A stretch of DNA of 30,515 bases from CAZAPG01 sp964486935 (GTDB taxonomy: Bacteria > Chloroflexota > Anaerolineae > 4572-78 > J111). Location: assembly GCA_964486935.1 (NCBI GenBank), contig CAZAPG010000064.1, positions 1 to 30,515 on the forward strand, given 5' to 3'. The notes under the pieces are model-generated. The model was not told where the DNA came from, ran no database searches, and worked only from the letters and a program-made list of their open reading frames with translations. Position numbers and translations under genes: made by a program. Shown here piece by piece: positions 23,872 to 30,478 of this stretch; position 1 is the stretch's first letter, and every line of letters starts with the position of its first letter.

Positions 23872-23898
23872 GATTGGGGAGTGGGCATTGAAGATTGG
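23872..23898. repeat. Inverted repeat flank (5-prime side) of the Tm-1-like gene
   Basis: The reverse complement of this unit reads CCAATCTTCAATGCCCACTC and onward, matching 22592-22617 in opposite orientation at 24 of 26 positions. It begins 15 bases upstream of the Tm-1-like start codon, next to its ribosome binding site. Confidence 0.8.
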
Positions 23899-23978
23899 CG
23901 CTTATTAAAAGCGCCAAGTTCCGGTAAAAATAGAGTTGCCGGAGTCAAAAAGCGCGCTTTTTGACCCCGGTTTTTTTT
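23895..23978. promoter_or_regulatory. Tandem hairpins in the Tm-1-like leader
   Basis: TTGGCGCTT (23895-23903) pairs with AAGCGCCAA (23909-23917). Further on, a perfect 22-base palindrome GTCAAAAAGCGCGC... (23944-23965), bracketed by CCGG on both sides, is followed on the plus strand by T8 (23971-23978). The T-tract faces away from the operon, so as a terminator it would stop antisense transcription. In the sense direction the structures could act as a leader control or processing region. No riboswitch class was recognised. Confidence 0.55.
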
Positions 23979-24061
23979 ATTGTCTCTTTTGATAATAATT
24001 CTGGCAGGGACGCGCGGCTGCACGCCCCCGGTGCAAATTGTATAAAACCGGCCTGCCCGAC

Positions 24062-24970
24062 TTATTTGGGAACGGCGCCAACTTTTTTCATGGCGTCGAG
24101 CAGCGTGTCGGCGGAAACCTGCACCAGCCAGGTGTAAAATTCATCAGAAAGGACGCCACTGCCGTGGTCCTGGATGAATTTGAGTTGTTCGGGGGTTAAT
24201 TCGGCTTCGGCATCGGCCACGGCGTTTTTGTAGGGGTTGGCCGGGGTGCGGTCCAGCGGAGCCACAAACTCTACCGTCAGGGCGCTATCGTAGCCGGCGG
24301 CTTTGAGGGTGGTCACCAGGCGAACCCAGTCGTAATCACCCTGGCCGCAGGCCATGCGGTTGTTATCGGCTACGTGGAAGGCGACAAGTTTTTTGCCGGT
24401 ATTGAGAATGGCCTGGTGCAGGTCGGCTTCTTCAATGTTGATGTGGAAGGCATCGAGGCAAACGCCGCAGTTGGGGCCAACCGCTTCGGCCAGCATAACG
24501 GCCTGGTCGTGCCGGTTGAGAAAGTTGGTTTCAAAGCGGTTGAGCGGCTCCAGCCCCAGCACCACGCCCGCTTTTTCGGAGTGGGCGTAAACTTCTTTGA
24601 GACCTTCAACGGCCCAGTTCCATTCTTCTTCCTCGCTGGCCATAGGGGTTACTTTACCCACCTGCGAAGGCACAATGGTCATTTCGCGCCCTTCCAGCTC
24701 TTTAACCATCGTGACGCAATCTTTGAGATACTGGACGGTGCTGGCGCGCACGGCTTCATCGGCGTGAATCAGGTCGCGCCCGGCAAACATTAACGAAACG
24801 GAACCAAAACAGAACAACTTGTTTTCTTTAAGCAGTTTGCGAACCTCTTTGGTATCGTATTTTGAGGGTTCGCCCTCAATTTCAATACTTTGGTAGCCGC
24901 ATTTGGCCAACCGGCGGATAGTAACATCAATCGGTTCGGCGCGCATCCAGTTGTGCATTGAAAGGAACAT
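24062..24970 (-). CDS. D-tagatose/D-psicose 3-epimerase-like TIM barrel protein
   Basis: This 302-residue protein of the xylose-isomerase-like superfamily is close in pattern to ketose 3-epimerases. Metal ligands are Glu141 in LEPLNRFETNF, Asp173 in VCLDAFHINIEE, His199 in FHVADNNR and Glu234 in LTVEFV. The EPLNRFE and LDxFHxNIEE motifs are typical of that branch. Such enzymes epimerise free keto sugars or keto-acids at C3. GGAGG 10 bases upstream supports the ATG at 24970; the TTG at 24979 is too close to it. The gene lies between the GlcF-like and Tm-1-like genes in the FadR-headed cluster; it likely interconverts isomers of the substrate or its oxidised product. The substrate is unknown. 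Confidence 0.9.
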   Translation of the reverse strand: MFLSMHNWMRAEPIDVTIRRLAKCGYQSIEIEGEPSKYDTKEVRKLLKENKLFCFGSVSLMFAGRDLIHADEAVRASTVQYLKDCVTMVKELEGREMTIVPSQVGKVTPMASEEEEWNWAVEGLKEVYAHSEKAGVVLGLEPLNRFETNFLNRHDQAVMLAEAVGPNCGVCLDAFHINIEEADLHQAILNTGKKLVAFHVADNNRMACGQGDYDWVRLVTTLKAAGYDSALTVEFVAPLDRTPANPYKNAVADAEAELTPEQLKFIQDHGSGVLSDEFYTWLVQVSADTLLDAMKKVGAVPK

Positions 24971-25023
24971 ATTGTTCAAACCTCCTTGTTTAAAATAATA
25001 TTTTCAGCGTTGATTAAATTTGT

Positions 25024-25106
25024 AACTGTGTAACCGGGCCGGTTAGCAACAGTTGAGTCACTGTTTTTTTGAGATTGGGCGATTAGAAAATTGCCGGGTA
25101 ATCGCC
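25024..25106. repeat. Two intergenic inverted repeats between GlcF-like and epimerase-like genes
   Basis: AACTGT-AACCGG (25024-25037) faces CCGGTT-ACAGTT (25039-25054) as a composite hairpin. GGCGATTA (25078-25085) and TAATCGCC (25099-25106) form a second 8-bp stem 9 bases after the GlcF-like stop codon. They may separate translation units or act as transcript-processing stems; no T-tract follows on the operon strand. Confidence 0.5.
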
Positions 25107-25115
25107 AAACTCCTT

Positions 25116-26219
25116 CTAATTTAACAATTCTGCCAAAAATTTTACAGTAATATCTCGCTCGATGGCGTGCCGGTCCAAAAATGAGGCCGCCAGCGGCGAG
25201 TCGGTGACAAGCAGTTGCGCGCCAAGCTGTTGGGCATAATCCAGCCGCTGCCGGGCCAGAGCGTCGGCCAGTTTGGGGTAGGTTAGCCACAGGCCGTCGT
25301 CGGCGCCGCTGCTTTTGGCCAGCGAGCGAGTCCAGGTGCTGTAAACGCGCTGCGCGCCCAGGGCATCGAGCAGTTGGCGGGGCGCGTCGTAGACGCTGCC
25401 TTTGCCAAATTGGGTTTCGTCTTCGGTGTAGCCGGGCAAAATAGCCAAACTGCCGGCCATTTCATCGGCAATTAAGCAGGCGGCGCGGCTATCGTGAACA
25501 AATACTTTGCCCAAATTTTTACGGGCAGGTTGACTGTTTGCCGCCAGCACTTCAGACAGCAGTTTTATCGACACGCCGCCCGGCAGGTCGATATTGAGCG
25601 CGGGACAAATTCTTAACAGCGCCCAGGCGGTTTCCGGCCCGTCGGCTATAACGGTTTTAGCGCCGCTGGCTTTAATGCCGGCTGCCAGTTGCTGAAGCTG
25701 CGTTTGGGCTACATTCCACGCGCCCAGCGCGTAAGCCGGCGCGCCGGAGGGCGTTACCCATGCCGCAGCCGTTACGCCGCTTTGTTGCAAGGCCGACCGG
25801 ATAGGGTCCAGCAGCGACCTGTCGCCCAGTTGGGCAATTTCGCCGGCCAGCAGCAGGGTATCGCCGGTTGGCGCGGGGTCGGGTTCAATTTGGGCGGCCT
25901 CAATGGCTTGCCTGACCGGTTGGGGGGCCAGGCCGGCGTCCCAAATATCGGCGCGGGCAGCCAGCATCATCTGGCTAACCGGGTAATGGAACACATCAAA
26001 GGCTTCGCTGATACTATCGAGGGTGGATTGGTAAATGAGTTCTACTTCACGTTCATTCCAGTTGATGATGCCTTCGGCAATGCGCCACATAAGCATGGTG
26101 CGGGCGCGGGTGGAGTGGCTCTCCAGCAGGGTGACATTGGCTACCTCGGCGGCAGGTTTGCACATAGGCGAGAAGCGGAGTTCGTACAGTTCTTTTGTGT
26201 AGGTTGCTAAACGGGTCAT
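25116..26219 (-). CDS. GlcF/HdrB-like protein lacking iron-sulfur cysteines
   Basis: This 367-residue protein aligns by eye with the iron-sulfur partner subunits of FAD-linked glycolate/lactate oxidases (GlcF, LutA/HdrB type). The ferredoxin-like region reads LRFSPMCKPAAEV (15-27) where CxxCxxCxxxCP is expected, and STLDSISEAFDV (65-76) replaces the second cluster. In the CCG half HDSRAACL (242-249) stands for HDPC, AKSSGADDGL (301-310) for CCGxGGG, and TDSPLAAS (339-346) for ACPxC. Only Cys20, Cys205 and Cys248 remain, so no 4Fe-4S cluster or CCG site can form. The frame is long and uninterrupted, which argues against a pseudogene. It lies 88 bases after the FAD oxidase gene. The role is probably structural, substrate-binding or regulatory. 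The start at 26219 is chosen over 26282 because the upstream part is non-conserved spacer. Confidence 0.75.
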   Translation of the reverse strand: MTRLATYTKELYELRFSPMCKPAAEVANVTLLESHSTRARTMLMWRIAEGIINWNEREVELIYQSTLDSISEAFDVFHYPVSQMMLAARADIWDAGLAPQPVRQAIEAAQIEPDPAPTGDTLLLAGEIAQLGDRSLLDPIRSALQQSGVTAAAWVTPSGAPAYALGAWNVAQTQLQQLAAGIKASGAKTVIADGPETAWALLRICPALNIDLPGGVSIKLLSEVLAANSQPARKNLGKVFVHDSRAACLIADEMAGSLAILPGYTEDETQFGKGSVYDAPRQLLDALGAQRVYSTWTRSLAKSSGADDGLWLTYPKLADALARQRLDYAQQLGAQLLVTDSPLAASFLDRHAIERDITVKFLAELLN

Positions 26220-26307
26220 AACCTTAATACCTTGTTTTAATTGTTGGCAATGGGCGGTTGGTGATTGGTAATTTATTGCCATTTACTCTTTACTGGTTGC
26301 TCTGCCT

Positions 26308-27756
26308 CTACCCTTTGGCCGGGCTGAAGCCCATTTTGCCAGGGTTCATGATATTATGCGGGTCGAGCGCGTGTTTTAATCCTTCCAGCACCTGGTAGCC
26401 GGGACCGTATTGACGGCGCATATGGCGGGCCATTTTTAGCCCCACACCGTGATGTTCGTTGAGAACCGCGCCATATTCCAGGTTGACTTTGATGGCCTCA
26501 TCCCAAACGGCGTTGTGCAGGGCGATGGCTTCGTTGGGGTCGGCGGGCGGGTTTTCAATGATAAAGCGGTCGTAAATCATGGCGCCCCAGGCAAACCAGT
26601 GCGACAGGTGGGCGTAGTAAAACAGCTCCCAGGCTTTGTATTTTTCTTCGAGCCGTTGCTTTTTGGCGTAGTAGAGGGGTTCAACTTTATCGTAGGTGGT
26701 AACAGTGTCGAGCGTGCCAAACATCCAGGGCAGGTCGAGGGTTTTAGGGGGGAAGTAAAAATCATAGCGATGCTCCCACCAGCGGCGGCCTGCCTCTTCG
26801 CCCAAATCTTGGCCGCCGTACTGGCGGCAAATGGCAAAGGCCAGCTTTTCCTGCACGTCAACCACCTCGGCCAGGCCATCAAAACCAATCACCATATACG
26901 CGCCCTGGTCTACGTTGGCGCCCAGCACCCGTTTAACCGTTTTAATTGTTGAATGTTCGTCGTACAGCCGAATAACCAGTGGTTGCAACCGTTTGAGCAT
27001 AATTTTTCGGCCCGCTTCGATGCCGGCGCGCAGGTTGGGAAAGAGAAACGAGCGAAAGCGGCGCGCTTCGGGTAGCTCTTCCAGCCGCATGGTAGCTTCG
27101 GTGATGATGCCGTAGCTGCCCTCGGCGCCCACAAACAGTTGCAATATGCCAGGGCCGCTGGCGTGATTGGGTACGGGCAGAGTCCGCATCACATCGCCGT
27201 TGGGCAGCACCACCTGCACCGACAGGACCATATCTTCGGCTTTGCCATATTTGGTGGAGATGGTGCCGGTGCCGCGAGCGGCCAGGTAGCCACCCAATGT
27301 AGCCGAGTGAACCGAGGCGGGGTAGTGGGGCAGGGTAAAGCCCTGCTCAATGAGTTGACACTCCAGCTCGTAGCCGTTGATGCCGGCCTGAGCGGTAACG
27401 GTGTAGGATTGGTCATCAATTTTAATTATGCGATTGAGCCGCTTTAAGTCAACGGTGATACCGCCGTATACCGGGATGATGCCCCCCTGCGTGCCGGAGC
27501 CGCCGCCCCAGGGAATAACCGGAATTTGGTGAACATTGGCCAGTTTGACAATTGCCGCCAGCTCCTCAACGCTGCCTGGCAGCGCCACAAAATCTGGCAA
27601 GGGTGGGGTTTGCTTGCGGTCTACCAGCATACGGGGCAGCCAAAAATAATCTACCCCGTAGATGATGCGGTCGGCTTCGCTGGTCAACACGTAATCTTGC
27701 CCAACAATGTCAACCAACTCGCTTTCAATCATTTTGCTCTGTAAAGGATACATCAT
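26308..27756 (-). CDS. FAD-binding oxidase/dehydrogenase (GlcD/alkyl-DHAP synthase-like)
   Basis: This 482-residue flavoprotein of the PCMH/VAO family oxidises 2-hydroxy acids or related substrates. The FAD-binding domain (about 20-235) has PVIPWGGGSGTQGG, the SYTVTAQAGINGYEL strand and LGGYLAARGTGTISTKYGKAEDM. A C-terminal FAD-linked oxidase domain ends with LNEHHGVGLKMARHM and DPHNIMNPGKM, typical of GlcD, D-lactate dehydrogenase and alkyl-dihydroxyacetonephosphate synthase. AAGGA 10 bases upstream supports the ATG at 27756. It is the first enzyme after the FadR-type regulator. Because its iron-sulfur partner gene lacks cluster ligands, electrons may go elsewhere, for example directly to oxygen or an electron-transfer flavoprotein. 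Confidence 0.92.
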   Translation of the reverse strand: MMYPLQSKMIESELVDIVGQDYVLTSEADRIIYGVDYFWLPRMLVDRKQTPPLPDFVALPGSVEELAAIVKLANVHQIPVIPWGGGSGTQGGIIPVYGGITVDLKRLNRIIKIDDQSYTVTAQAGINGYELECQLIEQGFTLPHYPASVHSATLGGYLAARGTGTISTKYGKAEDMVLSVQVVLPNGDVMRTLPVPNHASGPGILQLFVGAEGSYGIITEATMRLEELPEARRFRSFLFPNLRAGIEAGRKIMLKRLQPLVIRLYDEHSTIKTVKRVLGANVDQGAYMVIGFDGLAEVVDVQEKLAFAICRQYGGQDLGEEAGRRWWEHRYDFYFPPKTLDLPWMFGTLDTVTTYDKVEPLYYAKKQRLEEKYKAWELFYYAHLSHWFAWGAMIYDRFIIENPPADPNEAIALHNAVWDEAIKVNLEYGAVLNEHHGVGLKMARHMRRQYGPGYQVLEGLKHALDPHNIMNPGKMGFSPAKG

Positions 27757-27875
27757 AAAAGAGTTGTCCTTAGTAATGCGGGAAATTTTGGGATTTAACT
27801 AAAAACGTTGTAAGATAGCCCCTCGGGCGCTTATTGACGATTGGGTTAATGGAGTCCGTTTAATCGTAAATGGAT

Positions 27876-28580
27876 TTAGTATCTAACCAGGCTTTTGAAC
27901 ATATTTTCCCTGACGCTTCTGATGTGCTCGCGCATCAGGCGTTCTGCGGTTTCGCCATCTCCGGCCAAAATGGCCTCGACAACCTGTTTGTGCTCCTCGG
28001 TCCCGTCAATCAGATATTGGTCCGACACCCGCTCGTCAGACCCCTGGTGGTGCATTCGGCTGCGGGCCTGAGCGACCAGTTCACCCAGCAGGTGGTTGGG
28101 GCAGAAGGTGCATAACATTTCGTGCCACTGAACATCAAATTTTGACCAGGATACCCGGTCGCTTGCTTTGGCGGCGCGCTCCATTTTCAGGGTAATTTGT
28201 TTGAGTTTGTCTCGCTCCAATACGGGCATTGCTTCGGCGGCCAGCCGGGCCACCTCTGGTTCTAACAATTCTCTAACGTGGATGGTGTCCAGCACCTCTT
28301 GCATCGAAGGGGCGGCTACGGTTACGGCCCGACCGGGAATTACCTGCACCAGACCCTCTTTGGCAAGTTGCTGCAAGGCTTCGCGCACCGGGGTTCGGCT
28401 GATACCCAGCGCCTTGGAGATGCGGGTTTCAGACAATGGTTCTCCCGGTTTTAAGCCGGCGTGGATAATGCCGTCGCGCAGACGGTCGTAAGCTATTTGT
28501 CGCAACAGGCGCGACTCTGCCCCGTCAACCGGCCCTTTATCAGAAAGATATTTTTCTAATTTATCCATTGTGGTGGTCAT
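27876..28580 (-). CDS. GntR/FadR-family (FCD) transcriptional regulator
   Basis: This 234-residue regulator has an N-terminal winged helix (about 22-90, with ISKALGISRTPVREALQQLAKEGLVQ) and a C-terminal FCD ligand-binding domain (about 95-228). Candidate metal ligands occur in FDVQWHEML, TEEHKQVVEA and MREHIRSV. FCD members typically sense organic acids such as lactate, glycolate or galactonate. The ATG at 28580 is preferred (AAGGG upstream); a longer frame to 28685 runs into the promoter leader. A near-consensus promoter and palindromic operator lie upstream, fitting autoregulation. It heads the enzyme cluster extending to 21644 and is the probable controller of that cluster. Confidence 0.93.
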   Translation of the reverse strand: MTTTMDKLEKYLSDKGPVDGAESRLLRQIAYDRLRDGIIHAGLKPGEPLSETRISKALGISRTPVREALQQLAKEGLVQVIPGRAVTVAAPSMQEVLDTIHVRELLEPEVARLAAEAMPVLERDKLKQITLKMERAAKASDRVSWSKFDVQWHEMLCTFCPNHLLGELVAQARSRMHHQGSDERVSDQYLIDGTEEHKQVVEAILAGDGETAERLMREHIRSVRENMFKSLVRY

Positions 28581-28706
28581 TTGGAGAGCACCCTTGCAAT
28601 TTTTATGCCAGAGGAAAAATGTAGATGTAAAAAGTTGGGAGCGTTGTTTAGCGCGGCGGCCCTTACCCCTACCCCTGGTGAGCAAACCTGCCCGCTAACC
28701 GGTACT

Positions 28707-28736
28707 GACAGTATTTAGATTGTATACAGACAGTAT
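28707..28736 (-). promoter_or_regulatory. Candidate FadR-type operator
   Basis: The perfect palindrome TGTATACA (28721-28728) is flanked by direct repeats GACAGTAT at 28707-28714 and 28729-28736, 22 bases (two helical turns) apart. TGTATACA-type half sites are usual for FCD-GntR regulators. It lies just downstream of the promoter at 28743-28771, a repressing position. Confidence 0.65.
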
Positions 28737-28742
28737 GTGAAA

Positions 28743-28771
28743 ATAATACAACAGCCGTCGGGTTTTGTCAA
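28743..28771 (-). promoter_or_regulatory. Near-consensus sigma70 promoter of the FadR-type gene
   Basis: On the minus strand TTGACA (complement of 28766-28771) is a perfect -35 box, followed after exactly 17 bases by TATTAT (complement of 28743-28748). The -35 box includes the TGA stop codon (28770-28768) of the serine recombinase gene, so the recombinase 3-prime end supplies half of this promoter. Confidence 0.85.
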
Positions 28772-30408
28772 AACAAAATGTACCTAATAGGCAAGTTTTC
28801 TGAGCGTCCTATTTTGCAGGTTACAAAGCCTTGTCTCTTATAATTCACAATATCCAGCGTGATTTGTAGGTCTAACAGTTCAAGTAATTCCTGCCTGCTC
28901 TCAAAATCCCCTTGAATTGTGGCTAAATCTTTTTGTATGCTTGCCGCAAATTCTTTGAGGGAGATTATTTGTTCATCGGTAAGTTTAACTGTTTTGAGCC
29001 GGTTTTGTAAATCCTTTTTGCGTTGTTCCAAACCGTCAAGCTGCTTTTCCAGTCTGGCTATGTCATCGGCAATTCTGGCTTTTGCGCGTGGACTTTTAGC
29101 GGCCTTCAAATCCAAAAGGGCATTATCCAAGTCTATGTTGTGTTGGGATAGTAGATTGTTGACAATTTCAATCTCCCGCTCGATGGGGTTGTTTTGCTGG
29201 CTCATTGCCGCAAGGTATTCTTTAATGCCGCTTTGTAATTTCTCGTCATCCATAAAGATGTCTACCAACCATTTCCAAACCGCATCTTCAACCGGTCTGG
29301 CTCTAAAATAGGTCATCTCACAATCGGGTGCTGCACAATAGTAGTAAAAGTAACTCTTTAGATTTTTTGCCTTGTATTCCTTCCGGCTGCGTCCACCCAT
29401 TTTGCGCCCACATTTGCCGCAAGTGCAGCGCCCCGATAAAAGGTACTCATACTTTTTGTTACGTTTTGCCTTTTCCTGATTTTCGCTAAGTTTAACTTGC
29501 GCTGCTTTCCAAATATTAGGCTCAATAATGGCCGGCACAGTCACCTTTAAATCACTATTATGCGTCTTGATTCTCTTTTGTTGCCCGTTGATAACTTTTG
29601 TTTTGCCATAACGCCAAGTGCCTATGTAGGTTTCCCGCCTAAGCATATTGGAAATTGTGGACTGGACCCATTCAGTAGCAACCGGGCCTGATTTGCGTTT
29701 GCTTCGGCCTCGTTGGGCCGGCGTTTCTATGCCCATCTCATTTAATTGTTGGGCAATTCCATAAATCGTTAGCCCCTCGATGGCATACAGATGAAAAATG
29801 AGTTTTACTACTTCCGCCTCGATGGGGTCAATCTCTAATTTGTGTTTTTTCCCCACCTTGATTTTACGGTAGCCAAAGGGGGGGACTCCCGTTATCATTA
29901 CGCTGCCTGATTTGACCTTGTTCACTCGACCCTCATAGAGTTTTTCAACCGTTTCCCGGTGGTCTTCACCTGCCTGCCAACCCTTGATACTTTCCATAAG
30001 GGCTTCTACGGGGTTGGTCAAATCAATTTGCCTTTTATCCCGGCTGTAGTGAAGTTCAACACCGGCTTCTTTTAGCTCTTGTAGCAAAATCAAAAGGTTA
30101 ACCCCCCACTCGCTCCTGTCCAGCCGGTTTGTTTTGTAAACTATCAGACAATCAAATTGTCTGCTACGGAGCATGGCCCTAACTTTGTTTAATTCCGGCC
30201 TGTCCAAAACTTTGCCGGTAAAATCCTCTTTGAAGATATCCACAACAGATAAATTGTTAGCCTGGGCATACGCTAAAGACTGCTCAACCTGATTATCCAA
30301 ACTTGTGCCGGTTTCGGCCTGTTCATCTGTAGAGACACGGGCATAGATGACAGCCCGTTTTAAGACGGTGAATTGTCGTATGGTGGTTTGATTTTCTTTT
30401 GCGTTCAT
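28768..30408 (-). CDS. Large serine recombinase, right
   Basis: This 546-residue large serine recombinase has a resolvase domain (about 18-165) with the catalytic YARVSTDEQ motif (Arg24, nucleophile Ser26), a recombinase DNA-binding domain (about 175-305), a zinc ribbon with Cys330, Cys333, Cys358 and Cys363 (about 325-368), and a long coiled coil (about 420-505). It integrates or excises DNA at short att sites. The ATG at 30408 is chosen for AAGGGG 6 bases upstream; the longer frame to 30501 runs through the heptad array. It differs clearly in sequence from the left serine recombinase yet shares the same leader. It is richer in Lys/Asn and A/T than the flanking host genes. Its 3-prime end abuts the FadR-type promoter with no spacer. 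Confidence 0.94.
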   Translation of the reverse strand: MNAKENQTTIRQFTVLKRAVIYARVSTDEQAETGTSLDNQVEQSLAYAQANNLSVVDIFKEDFTGKVLDRPELNKVRAMLRSRQFDCLIVYKTNRLDRSEWGVNLLILLQELKEAGVELHYSRDKRQIDLTNPVEALMESIKGWQAGEDHRETVEKLYEGRVNKVKSGSVMITGVPPFGYRKIKVGKKHKLEIDPIEAEVVKLIFHLYAIEGLTIYGIAQQLNEMGIETPAQRGRSKRKSGPVATEWVQSTISNMLRRETYIGTWRYGKTKVINGQQKRIKTHNSDLKVTVPAIIEPNIWKAAQVKLSENQEKAKRNKKYEYLLSGRCTCGKCGRKMGGRSRKEYKAKNLKSYFYYYCAAPDCEMTYFRARPVEDAVWKWLVDIFMDDEKLQSGIKEYLAAMSQQNNPIEREIEIVNNLLSQHNIDLDNALLDLKAAKSPRAKARIADDIARLEKQLDGLEQRKKDLQNRLKTVKLTDEQIISLKEFAASIQKDLATIQGDFESRQELLELLDLQITLDIVNYKRQGFVTCKIGRSENLPIRYILF

Positions 30409-30418
30409 TGTTTTTTCC

Positions 30419-30478
30419 CCTTGTACCTTGTACTTTGCACCTTGTACCGGCGTACAATCAGCCGGTACAAGGTACAAA
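30419..30478. repeat. Heptad (CCTTGTA) iteron-like cluster, right
   Basis: Four units CCTTGTA, CCTTGTA, CTTTGCA, CCTTGTA run in tandem from 30419. The last begins a perfect 12-bp inverted repeat, CCTTGTACCGGC (30440-30451) with GCCGGTACAAGG (30461-30472), around a 9-base loop, followed by TACAAAT. It abuts the ribosome binding site of the right serine recombinase gene and is the counterpart of the left cluster at 39-90. Confidence 0.8.
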
